A stretch of 64,000 nt of DNA from Ustilago trichophora (taxonomy: Eukaryota > Basidiomycota > Ustilaginomycetes > Ustilaginales > Ustilaginaceae): the NCBI GenBank assembly GCA_900323505.1, contig OOIN01000011.1, positions 62,001 to 126,000 of the forward strand, read 5' to 3'. Of the stretch, positions 41,122 through 52,200 are shown piece after piece. Under the pieces are notes generated by a model that ran no database searches, was not told the origin of the DNA, and saw only the letters and a list, made by a program, of their open reading frames with translations. Positions within the stretch are counted from its first letter, which is position 1; the number at the start of each line of letters is the position of its first letter. Made by a program: the position numbers and the translations under genes.

Positions 41122-43729
41122 TCATCACCAGCAACATGCACACCAACAGCAAAATACCCAGATGGGACGACAAGAAACGCTTCACCACCATCATCAGCAT
41201 CGCCACCAGCAACGAAGCGCCGCCCTCGATGACGAACCCCGTACTGCAGTTCCTCGCGCCACACAGCCCGCTGCGGATGCAGCTGCTGCCCACCCTGCAG
41301 TCGTGCAGCTCACCAATCTGGCCGACACCAATGCGCGTACTGGCATCGACGTCGTGTACCGCGAAGAGGAAGTTCTGCTCAGTCTTCAGCTGCTCGCCTA
41401 CCTTTCCAAGTACGCGCACGTCCGAATCCTCTTTCACAACTCCGACTTTACGGGAGCATCCCTCATGGGCCCCCTCGATGGGCTCAACGAGGTGCTTGAG
41501 CAGGCTACCAAGCGCACCAAGAGCTGGGATCCCTCCGAGCCCTCGCGTCGCAACGTCTTCTCGATTGCCGAAAAGTTTACGCTGCGATCCTCGCGCACCA
41601 GCTCGGCGTACCCTGCTCCTCGTCTCTCGATGGAGATTCAGTACTGGGCCGGCGTCATCATGCGCAATGCGTGCCGCAAGGACGAATCGCGAGGCGGTAT
41701 CCGTCAGTGCGCCAACATGCTGTGCGGAAAGTGGGAAGAATACCCGCGCGAGTTTGCAAAGTGCCGTCGGTGCCGCAAAGCCAAGTACTGCAGCAAGCAG
41801 TGCCAGAGCAAAGGCTGGCAGATGGGCCACCGTTACTGGTGCAGTGCCAAGGCGGATGAGAGCGAAGCAAAAGACAAGGAGCGGGAAAAGGCCAGCGATG
41901 CTCACCGAACAGCAGGTCAAGAAGATGGCAATGTGGCTGCTCCTCACATCATCCCAATGGCTGCCCACACTGGAGATGCTGCAGCATTCGCACCTGGACT
42001 TGCCAATGAAGCCGCCGATGTACTCCGTGATCCTGGAGTGCGAGCACTCGGACGTACAGAAGATGTTGATCTAGACGGCATGGACCAACGCAATGGCGGT
42101 GGAAGGCGATGGCCGGCGGGCGACGCGGCTCGTGGTCTTGACTCAGAATTGCCGACAGGCTCACACTCTGAGCACATTGATGGTCGAAGCCGCCCTGGCC
42201 ACTCTGCGCACGCCTATTCAGAGATGCCAGAAGCGCGCGCGCAGCCTCTCGGCCTCGGAGCTCCACAGCAGCGAGCTGCCTACCCCCAGACGGCTAATTC
42301 GAGCTCGTTCAGCGAAACGAATGGCGCCGGCAGCCGCTTGGAAAGCCAGCGTGCAGGTTCTTCACAGATGCATCGCCTGGTTTCCTCGGCGGCATCCTCG
42401 GTGGACACGCTAGGCGAACAGAGGCATGCCGTCAGTGCCAGTGAGGATGATGAGGCTTGGACGAACGGTGCCCAAGGACCTGGTGCGCCGCGTCTTGGGA
42501 TGATGCCTTCACCCTACACAGATACGACGGCTGAGCCTTCAACGGCGTCGTGGTTTGCTTCCGGACACGGCGGCGTCACCGACGGCACATCCGGACACGG
42601 CGGAGCTTTTGCCTCCAATGTCCCATCGCTCTCGCGTACCTCCTTGAACGATAGTCCTGCGCAGACCTCTCGAGCTGCTCGCCGGGGCGTTCTGCCCGGT
42701 TCCATGGGGCTGCCTTCGACCGTGCTGCGCCAAGACTTGCGCGACCGCAGGGTGACAAGCCTCGCCAGTCTTGATACCGTCGATGGCTCCGACGTCAGCG
42801 AGGACGAGACGGAGCGACGCCTTGCACAGACGCAGGGCATCCATCCAGCGTTTGCGGCGGCTGCCGCTGCTGCAGGATTGCGAACACACGAAGGCGAAGC
42901 ACCACCGCAAGCGCCTCAACGTACCGATCTTGCAGGAAGGCCTCTGCCGCCTCCGGTCATTGCATCGCAGAATGGCGAGGAAGATGAACTCGCGCTTGGC
43001 GGTCGCGCTACTCCAGGTGTAGCGGGCGAACAGGACTTTGCCACTGGAGAGATCGACCAGATGCTGGGCCACTGGGCTACCAGAAGGCCAGGAGGAATCG
43101 GTCTGCAGCATCGAGTTGCTGAAGTGCGTGCCGAGGTCCCCTCTCCCGAACGATCGTTGTCACCAGAAGCAAGCGTCTACGGCGAGACGACCGAAGCGAC
43201 CATGGGTGCTCGATCTGATGACGAAGATCTAGGCGCGACCTCGAGAGCAGCCAGATACGCAGGCCTGTACGGCCAAGCTCCTTTCCATCCTGGGATGGTT
43301 CGCGGACAGACACCGCAACCTCATCATCGACTCCATCAGCAACGGTCTGCCAGCGGCTTCAGCCAGTTTGGTGCTCACGGAACCCGATTCGGCTACGGCG
43401 AGTCGATGGGCGAGACGTCGACGCTGCAAGGCTACCGGCCATCGATGGTCTCGTCTCCGCTTGCACAGACACCTGTGCGCCGCGCCAGCGGGCAGGACAC
43501 CAACGAGGTTGTCAATGGCCTGGAAGAGGCTGCTCAGACTCTGAGTCAAGTGGAGAGACGACCAACGAGCAGCAGCGCTGTCAGATATGATAGCGAGGAT
43601 GTTGCCATGATGAACGATGTGGCATCAGAGCAGGGTGTCGGTAACTCGGCACATTCGCGTCTGGCATCGTTCGAGGACGAGGTGCTCGACGACACGGATG
43701 ACCGGGATGACATCAGCATGGAGCTCTGA
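39391..43729 (+). CDS. MUB1/SamB-type MYND zinc-finger protein, two exons
   Basis: The start exon 39391-39469 (MRESNFCNPAQNK) joins at GTGAGT...CACAG to 39588-43729, giving 1406 residues. The first 130 residues, with AIDCTATLPLINSLNHLAYL and WKWSLAFQCVVNIGVRGSE, are the conserved domain of yeast Mub1 and Aspergillus SamB. In yeast Mub1 partners the ubiquitin ligase Ubr2 in Rpn4 turnover; SamB affects morphogenesis. The MYND finger lies at about 733-777 (CANMLCGKWEE, CRRCRKAKYCSKQCQSKGW, GHRYWC). Large disordered regions surround it. A run of His with Gln lies near residue 523-545. The protein is about twice the length of yeast Mub1. An ATG at 39458 is in the frame of exon 2 but would drop the conserved N-terminus. 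Confidence 0.92.
41072..41130. repeat. (CAC/CAT)n histidine-coding run
   Basis: The run encodes about 17 consecutive histidines inside the MUB1-like gene, in a wider Gln/His-rich segment. Mixed CAC and CAT codons suggest it is partly stabilised or selected at the protein level. Confidence 0.9.
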
Positions 43730-44091
43730 TCCGCCGTCTACACATCTCTGGGTCCCATCTGCATGATTGCAAGATTCACCAATGGAATAGTCATTCATAC
43801 CAACTTGATCCGCATCTGAAAGGCTATCATCCATCGACTGTGAATGAGAGGAGGAACGATGGATTGCTACAGACTCGAGACGCTGAGAAAAAGACGCTGA
43901 AACCAATCCATGACACGTGCGCCGAGTAGATTTTGCGTGCAGAATTGAGCCTGTCTGTCGGCTGTGGCGAAAGTTGAAGCCGCACCCGATCCGCACGCGT
44001 CTTTGATTTCTTGTCAATTTGGCTTCTGTGGGTACAGTAACATCTTGTTATCTTCCTGCCTATCACCATCACATAGGACCTCATCATCATC
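43730..44091. promoter_or_regulatory. CLPTM1 upstream region
   Basis: Gap of 362 bp between two plus-strand genes; it must hold the MUB1-like 3' UTR and the promoter of the next gene. A short CAT run precedes the start codon. Nothing else is recognised. Confidence 0.45.
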
Positions 44092-46305
44092 ATGTCGTCC
44101 ACCGCCGCAACTCGCGCTGGTCCACCAGCAGCGGCGCAAGAGCCACGACGCTCTGATTGGAAATGGACCGCCTTCCGCGCGCTGATCATGTACGCGGGTG
44201 TGAACGCCGTCACCAACCCCAAGAGTCCCATCACGCAGTACTTGGGCAAGCTGATGGGTCATGAGCCTGCCGCTGCTCCCTCTGCAGCTTCGTCCTCGAC
44301 CCCTGTTGCAGGCATGGCCAGAACCTATCCGGCGCAAGCAGCATCAGCTACGTCATCCTTCGGTGCCGCGGCGACGGTTCAAGTCAAAGGCCCACCCAAC
44401 GTCGCGGTGCCCATTTGGAACGACGATACCCAGCTCGATTTCTACGTCTACATCACTTCCGGTCCCGCCCCCAACTCGGAGCTGATCAAAACGCAGCAGT
44501 CGGACTTGATCCCAGAGAGCGGATTGGCCAATGCACCAGCAATCCCGTTCAACGCTTTTTCGGATTTGCTCCATGACCCTTTGCACAGTGCTAAAAGGGA
44601 TCAGGTCGTCTATGCAACGCGCGCCAAAGTGGGAGCAGAGGTGAAGCCGATGGCTGCGGTAAAGTGGGAAAACGTTTTGCTCAGCGATACTGCCATGACT
44701 CGGGATGTCGATCTGGTGCTGCCGCTCGATGAACAAGTGCAGAGCCACAACGGTAGTGTTTGGGCCGATTTCGTGGTTACCCAGCACGGTATCTCTCCGA
44801 ATCCGCAAGACAAGACCTACCATCCACTCGCAGTCTATAGGACAAGGAAGTTGCTCTCGCGACTCATGCCGCTCAAAAAGAAGCGAGCCGAGAAGAACCT
44901 GTTTGACAAGAAGAACAACTCGACAACCACCGATGCTAGCGCAGAAGAGGAAGACGAAAAGGTCAAGATCGTAGGTCACTGGCACAAGAATCTCACGCTT
45001 GCGCTGGTGCAAGATAAAGCCGATTTGGGCGTCCAACTCAGCCAACTTCCTCCACCTTTGCTGCAGCATGTTGCGGTGGTTCGCGATCCAAGCACCAAGG
45101 CGATGGTTGTAGCGCCTCCTCCTGTGGATCCTGTTGCCTCTGCAGCACTGGAGAAGGCCTATGCGGCTGGTCGACCGCCCAACGTGCTTCGCTATCCGAC
45201 CGTCTTCCCGAACGATTTTTGGCTGTTGAAAGAACACATGCATCCCATCAACTCTACCGTCTCCTCGCTCGAACTGCACATCCACCTCTACCATCAGTCG
45301 TGGTTCAAGTTCCAATCGCTCGCCGCGCTCTCCGACTCGTTCGACAAGCAGGCCGGTGTCACGGGTGGAGAGCTGGATATGTTCAAGACGATGCTTCTCG
45401 AGACCAACCCTTGGTTCCTGGCTCTGACCATCATCGTCTCGATCCTACACAGCCTGTTCGAGTTCCTCGCCTTCTCCTCCGATGTTCGGCACTGGAAGAA
45501 CAAGGACGATCTCGCCGGGGTTTCGGTCGGAAGCATCATGACCAACATCGTCGTCCAGGTCATCATCACGCTCTACCTGCTCGATAACAACGAGGATACC
45601 AGTTGGATGATTCTCGCCGGTCAAGCGGTGGGAGTGTTGGTCGAGTGTTGGAAGCTCACCAAGGCTGTCAGTGTTTCGATTGTTGGCAGTTCCACCTCTA
45701 TCGTTGGATACAAGGTCAAGGTTGAATCTCAGCACAAGCTGAGTGAGACCGAGTTGAAAACGCAAGAGTACGACAAGCTCGCGTTCAAATATACCGGTAT
45801 CGCCATCGGGCCGATTCTCGTATGCTATACCATCTACTCGGCACTCTACCAGACACATAGGGGATGGTGGAGCTTCATCATCAGCACGGCGACGTCGTTC
45901 GTCTACGCGTTCGGATTCGTCTCGCTCGTCCCGCAACTGATCGTCAACTACAAGCTCAAAAGCACAGCAGGGATGAACAGCAAGACGTTTGTCTACAAGA
46001 TTCTGGCAACGTTCGTAGACGATCTGTTTGCATTTTGCATCAAGATGCCTACTCTGCATCGACTCGCATGTTTCAGGGATGATCTGGTGTTTTTCATCTT
46101 TCTGTACCAGAGATGGATCTACGGTGTTGATCCGACCAGGAGGAACGAGTTTGGACAGACGCTCGAGAAGAAAGATGATACCGAGGAGAAGATGGTGGAT
46201 GGCAAGGATGGTGAAAAGTCAATGTTGGGGAAGAAGGAGGCGAAGAGTTCAGCTGTGAAGGAGAAGGGTGAGTTAAAGTTGAGAAAACCAGCAACAAAAG
46301 CTTGA
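44092..46305 (+). CDS. CLPTM1 family multi-pass membrane protein
   Basis: Member of the cleft lip and palate transmembrane protein 1 family, conserved ER or Golgi membrane proteins; animal members act in receptor trafficking or lipid scrambling, and the fungal role is unclear. Single exon, 737 residues. A short N-terminal segment (FRALIMYAGVNAVTNP) precedes a large lumenal domain with PIWNDDTQLDFYVYIT, typical of the family. At least five hydrophobic spans follow from about residue 440, including LFEFLAFSSDVRHWKNK and the stretch SLVPQLIVNYKLKSTAGMN. The C-terminus is a charged Lys/Glu-rich tail ending LRKPATKA. The start codon follows an in-frame upstream stop region and matches the family N-terminus. 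Confidence 0.94.
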   Translation: MSSTAATRAGPPAAAQEPRRSDWKWTAFRALIMYAGVNAVTNPKSPITQYLGKLMGHEPAAAPSAASSSTPVAGMARTYPAQAASATSSFGAAATVQVKGPPNVAVPIWNDDTQLDFYVYITSGPAPNSELIKTQQSDLIPESGLANAPAIPFNAFSDLLHDPLHSAKRDQVVYATRAKVGAEVKPMAAVKWENVLLSDTAMTRDVDLVLPLDEQVQSHNGSVWADFVVTQHGISPNPQDKTYHPLAVYRTRKLLSRLMPLKKKRAEKNLFDKKNNSTTTDASAEEEDEKVKIVGHWHKNLTLALVQDKADLGVQLSQLPPPLLQHVAVVRDPSTKAMVVAPPPVDPVASAALEKAYAAGRPPNVLRYPTVFPNDFWLLKEHMHPINSTVSSLELHIHLYHQSWFKFQSLAALSDSFDKQAGVTGGELDMFKTMLLETNPWFLALTIIVSILHSLFEFLAFSSDVRHWKNKDDLAGVSVGSIMTNIVVQVIITLYLLDNNEDTSWMILAGQAVGVLVECWKLTKAVSVSIVGSSTSIVGYKVKVESQHKLSETELKTQEYDKLAFKYTGIAIGPILVCYTIYSALYQTHRGWWSFIISTATSFVYAFGFVSLVPQLIVNYKLKSTAGMNSKTFVYKILATFVDDLFAFCIKMPTLHRLACFRDDLVFFIFLYQRWIYGVDPTRRNEFGQTLEKKDDTEEKMVDGKDGEKSMLGKKEAKSSAVKEKGELKLRKPATKA

Positions 46306-47247
46306 TCAACAGTCCAAAAGGTTGGTTATAATGAAAAAAAGTGCATCATTTAACATTCCAAACGTGAAAGCAACTTTTTGAGACTGTGAGACTGTGTGTC
46401 GAGGGGAAGCAAGAGGATGAGTACAGAGAGGGGTTTTTGGTTAGGATAAGTGGTGCAAGCAAGTCTGGACAAGCCAAGGTTCGGAATCAAGCCGATTGTT
46501 TGGGGGGGCACTAAAGGAAGAGGAAAGGGGATATTGAATCGTGTCGTGTACGGAAGTAATCCAAAAAAAAAGCACAACAGCTCCTGCTATCAAGTCGCAA
46601 CAACAACGGTCCAACAAGAGTCAACAACCTATTTTAAAACCGCTATCACAATCTAACCAGTCACTCAAACTAACTTTGATAACCCCTACACAAGCTCGAC
46701 ACAACCCACTTCTGCTCCAATCCAAAGCGTTCACATTTCCAGTCCAACCACAACTCATCTCGATACACCAACAACGCTCGATACCCCCTCAAGATCGCAG
46801 ACAACCTCACTCGTAGCGACCAAAACAAATGTGTGTAGCAACAAGTTAAAATGCGATCGTGTATCGTCGAATGTATATCAACAGACCAAAAGAAGTCGAA
46901 AAAAAAAAATCAAGAATGAAAAGGCCAATGACCAAGCGAGGTAGAATGCAAATGTACTCGTACAAAGGATAAGCGGATAAGCTGATAGTTGTCGTCAACA
47001 GCAGGAACATGTCATTACAGGATGGAGATGAGGCAGACCTTGGACGGAGAGATTGGGACGCGATGGGTTGCAGCAGGGTGCAGAGGTGAACAGTTGGAAC
47101 AAGAGAGAGACTGAAAGAATGTGGTTGTCACCTCCAGACATGCCGCGGCCGCAGCCGCATCGTGTTGTAACAGCTCGAAAGCTGGTAATTGTGCGTCCTT
47201 AGAAGGCGGTGCTGATGGCGGGAGATTGCTGGCAAGAAAAAGGGCGC
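46306..47247. other. Convergent intergenic region, CLPTM1 and cyclin B
   Basis: The 940-bp gap lies between two stop codons facing each other and must hold both 3' UTRs. It is A-rich on the plus strand with short A-runs (46562-46570, 46898-46908). The minus-strand frame near 47015-47494 is antisense to the cyclin end and is not supported. Confidence 0.45.
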
Positions 47248-49202
47248 TCATTGCGAAGGCTGACCGGCCTGAGCTGCAGCCGCTGCGGCCGCGGCAGCTA
47301 GCAAAGCGCTGTGGTTCTGGTAGGCCCAATCGCGAGCAAAGACGCTGGCCTTGAGGAACTTCTTGTTGGCATACTTGCGGTACACGAACTGTTCCTCGAA
47401 GCCAGGATCCAGCAAGCGTTCTAGCAAGAGGTTGGCGCCAGGCACCAACTGCTCCTCGGTAAAGTCCGAGTAGTAGACAAAGGCATCGTCCCATTCGCCA
47501 CCGAGCATCTTCTTGGCGAGGAACATGCCCACAGCAGCGATCAGGCTAGGTCGAGCGCGCAGGAAGCGGTGGTCGAGCAGTGCCAGCTCCATCAAGAATT
47601 TCGAAAGAGTACGCGTACGGATGTCGTAGTCGTCGGCCTTGGAGATCCGGCGTACCCACGAGTAAGGCGAACAGTACGATGAGACGTTGAAATCGAGCGT
47701 GGAAAGGATGATACGCTCGCCCTTGAGAATCTCCTCCTGCGAATATCCTCCTTCAGTCATGTAGACGAATTCCTTGACGCTAGGTGCCAAAATCTCCTCG
47801 TACTTTGCAGCGATGAACATGGCGGTGACGCCCACCAGCTGGAGTTTTGCCAGGCTGACGACACGCACGCTCAGGAAGCGGTCGACTACGTTGATGGCGA
47901 TCCAAAGCGTCTCTGGCAACATGTGATATCGCATGTGCACCTGCAGAAGCCAATCGACGAGGGTTGCGCGCATGTGCCAGTGGATTTCGCTCTGGAAGTC
48001 CATGTAGTTAGGGTTGGCCATGGTCTCGCGTTCGCATCGCGCCATGTAGCTAAAGATCTCGTTGGCGTACTCGGCGACCATGCTGGTGTCGCGCACCTCA
48101 TCCGGGTCGAGGCCCATGACGATGAGTTCGTCTTCGTGCGCAGCCAAGTCTGCTGAAAGCTGACCAGCTGCGACAGCTTCGGCGCGTTGCGCTTGCGCAC
48201 GGACAGCTCGAGGCTGGATGACTTCCTCCTGGTATCGAGACTTGATCAGGGCTACCTTGCGACGCGCGGCTTCTTCGAGCTCAGGATGCAGCGAGACAAG
48301 ACCTTCAGGGTCAATGTTGAAGTCGAGCAGGTCGCCGTCTTCAGCCGATGTGACGCTCTCGGGCCGTGTACCGGCGCCTAGTCGCTCGGATTCAAGCCAG
48401 TTGGCCTGGTCGGCGCCGACATCTTCGCCTGTGTCATCATCGCTGCTCGATGTAGAGTCTACGTCTGACATTTGATCCTCGTCGGCGTCGTCATCGTGTA
48501 GGGCGGCGAGGTCCTCGATCTCTGCATCTTCGTGAGCGCTCGATTGTGATTTTTGAAGTCTGCTGCTGCTGCTGCTGCTGCCGCTGCCGCTAGCCTCGCT
48601 CTCGATCCCTGCCTGGGCAGAGGTGGAGCTCTGGAACGGAGGAAGGAGACGAGGAGCCTCGACATCCATGGACTGTACGCCGCCAGAGACGAGATCGCGT
48701 TGCTCAGAGATGGATCGCGTTGGTCCTGGTAACCTTTCTTCGGTTGTGGAGCGAGATCGCGCATCACGGAGACGGGTCATGCTCTTGGTGTGGTGGGCAC
48801 GCAAACCATGGTGGGCGGGTGCGAGCTTGACAGCGGCGTCGACTTGTGCATGGCCTCTGATGACACCGGCACGGTTGCTGACATCTGAGAGTGCAGCACG
48901 TTGTGGCATGGTGTTGGAGTTGGATCGGAGCTTGCCAGCAGCAGAAACGCCGATGGCTTTCTGACTCTTGGCTTTGGCGATATGACTGGAGGATGCCTCG
49001 GTGAGATGGATTCGGTCACCACTACGAGATGCTGGGATGCCTCCTGGTCGGGCAATACGGGACCTTGTCACCGTAGGTTGCTGCGGAGTCGGGATCAAGT
49101 GAACGAGGGAGTCAGTCAGCGATCAGGGTCTAGAAAGAAGTGGACAGGTTGCAGAAAACAGGGACGAGGGAGTATACATACTCTGACAGCGGGCTGAGCC
49201 AT
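47248..49202 (-). CDS. B-type cyclin, two exons
   Basis: Regulatory subunit of the mitotic cyclin-dependent kinase. The true start is a 21-nt exon (49202-49182, MAQPAVR) joined at GTATGT...CGCAG to 49080-47248, giving 617 residues. The alternative ATG at 49098 lies inside this intron. A perfect destruction box, RAALSDVSN, begins at R68 and predicts APC/C turnover. An acidic Ser-rich stretch follows (about 205-235). The cyclin box carries MRATLVDWLLQVH, the hallmark of A/B cyclins, and ETLWIAINVVDRFLS. The C-terminal cyclin fold includes FLMELALLDHRF. The protein ends in an alanine run. Ustilago maydis has two B-type cyclins, Clb1 and Clb2; which one this is cannot be decided by reading alone. 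Confidence 0.93.
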
Positions 49203-52200
49203 ATTGTAAGAAATCTCCGAGAAAGAGGAAGCTTCAAGCCTCGAAAGGAGACTTGGGGCTCAGATCAGAGGGATGGGGATGGACGGGATGAGAGGTGCAT
49301 GAGACGTTGAAAGGGAGCCGACGCTTGTGCGGGAAGGGTTGAGGGCAGCAGGTGGATTGGGTGTAGGTATCAGCGGCAGGACGTGTGTCACGGCAGCTGA
49401 GACTCTAAGAAGGTTGGGGATGGGGCAACGTTTGCAGGATGCAGAGTTGGTTCGAGTGGATGACAGCAGCGAGATGGGTGAGAAGGTGCGCTGTTGAATC
49501 GCTGGATGCGATGTAGATCGAATCGAGTCGAGGGGAGGGTGCAAGCTCGGGGTGGTGGAGACAGAGCTGTAATGCTGGAATGGTGTAAGGTGGAGTTGAG
49601 GATGTAGGTGTCTCGGAGCAATTGAATGTAGGGTAGCTTCTGCGAATGTATGTATGCAGAGAGGTATCTAGATGCTTTTTGAAATGGTATAGCAAAAGGC
49701 GTATGAGAGATGCGAGAGTGAATAAGGCGGGCGGATGAAAAGGGCGATGAAAAGGGATGCGTTGCTGGAGAGAAAAGGTCAAAGACGAGATTGTGCGCAA
49801 AAAAAGGACGTAAAGGAAGCGAAAGAAGAAGAAGCAAAGGGGGGAGAGATGAAGAAAGGTGGTCGACGGAAGCGATGCGAGTGGGCGATGAGGTAGGATG
49901 CAACTGGTGTGTGGTTGCAATCTACTGTAACTCGATGTGTCCGGGGGGCGGCTGTATGATGCACAAGAGGCAGGAGAGATGATGAGAATGACCACGAAGC
50001 GGTCTAGGGAGATCACACGAGGTGAAGAGATAGGGAGATGGTGAGGATGGTGAGGATGGTGAGAAAGGGAGGGAGTGAGAGGATGGAAGTGAGGTCAAGT
50101 GAGCAGAGGTGAGCAGAGGTGGTGGGTCAAGACAAGTATCAAACACTCAAAGGGACACAAACACAGCAGCGACATCAACAACAGAGAAGAGCTCTTTCTT
50201 GCAAATCAAAATAAAATAATAAATAATACCACTGTGACTAAAATTTCATCTCTGGAAATCGAGGAATTGATGCGAATAAAATAAAATTGCATTCGCTGAC
50301 TCTCTTGGTTATGCTCTCCCTCCCTTTTCTGATGGCGACTACTGTGAGGATCGCACACACAGCCTAGCTGGATTTGTGGCGCTGGCTGGAAACGGAAAGA
50401 AAGCGATATGGAATGACAAAAGACTGCGACTTGGTTGTTCTGGGAGACAAAGTCAGGAAGCCATCCTTCAGCGGGGACAGAGAAGGGTGGTAATGGAAAT
50501 GGGAAAACGCCTTTGAGGTCAGCAAGCGGCCACGGGAAAGGCGCATCGGACAAAGTGAGATATAGTACAGCAGAGCGCCACACAGGGTCGAGACGGTCGT
50601 CTTTTCGGTACATACAGCTGATGAAATTATATACAGTACAATAAAGTGAGTCGACGATTGAAAGCCAACAAGGGCATCACATGAGAGATCACATCACACA
50701 AAAGCATGGCATGGCATGGCATGGCAACGACCAAGAAAATGAAAAACCAAAACAAAACAAAACAAAACAAAACAAAACAAAGCACAAATACACATCAAGC
50801 TGCATTCAACTGCACGGCCCTGCTTGAACGCACAGACACAGACTCGGTGTCTTGTGTCTTGAAACTGCAAATGGTCGGTACTGTAGCATGGAAGGCCAAC
50901 CAACCAAACAAGGCGGGGCACACCACCAAGCCTTGCGATGAATCACACACAAAAGATCACAATTGATTCGAGCGGCACCTCATCGCGAGCGAGCGTGCAG
51001 GCGAGCATGACAGCTTTGCTTAGCGTGACCACGCACCCAACCACGCATATACGTGTGACCATGGAACCCAAATGGTTTTGCGTAAAGTCCTGCAAACAGT
51101 CAAACAGTGGAGCGAAAGCCCGAGCGGAGTCGAGTGTTGGACGAGATGGGAGCAAAAAGGGTCTCCAGTGTCAGCCTCGCTTGGCTTCGCAAAACTCACC
51201 AAAACACACGACTCTCTCTCTCTCTCTCTCTCGCTTGTGCACAGTAGCGTCAGATCAGCCACCGTGTGTGACAGACGCAAAGAAGAAGAAAAAAAATACA
51301 CATTGCAGCAACCTGCATCCTAACTTGTATCCACGATCCTCATCAACTCAAGAAAAGAAAAAGAAAGAAAAAACAAACATGGAATTTTTATTCGAAAAAA
51401 TAATAAATAAATCAAGCCTGCAGCATACAGTCGCTGCAGCCAAACAAAAAAAGTAAAAGAGAAAGCCAAAAGAATTCGGAGCTCCTGTGCAGCGGAGCGG
51501 AGAGTGGATCTTTTCTTCCACTAACTTACTCTTTGTCAACCAAACCTCTGCTGACATCCTGCTCTCCCCATCGCGCCAAAGAAACAAAAAAAAAAAAAAA
51601 ACAGACCACAGTTCACCGGGCCATCAGCAGCTCAAACCCGAACGGCTGCTTTCCAAGAACAATCCTCGACATGAACACCCAACCTCATGCGTCCACAACA
51701 ACATGCTCTCTCTCTCTCTCTCTCTCTCTCTCAATCTTGTGTTTGCAAACACAATGGCGGCGATGGAATGCAAATACAGCACGGCATTTGCTAAAATGTT
51801 CGCGTACCACTTTCGACATCTGACTCTGTTGTCGATCTAGCGAGATACCTCTACAGTACAGTACAGTAGTGTAGCTTGGCGATGGTGAGGAATCATTTGG
51901 CATGGAAAACGAGGTCATACTGCTTTGCAACAGTCGTGCTCGCAAGCACAAACCAGCGCAACTTGGCCGTAACTTACGATGCAACTGTAACTGGAATGCA
52001 ATCGCATCGATCGAAACAAATCTCAAGCAAGCGACCGCAAGCGACCATTTACGCCGCCTAGCGCCCTTGCGATTCTCAACCGCACAGCCATCACACACCT
52101 CTCTGTACAATCACATAGTTATTATTATTTAAAAAAAAAAAAAAAAAAAAAAATGTCAAAATTGTCGGTGGATTGCTTCTGCGTCGGTCTTTCGGTCGTC

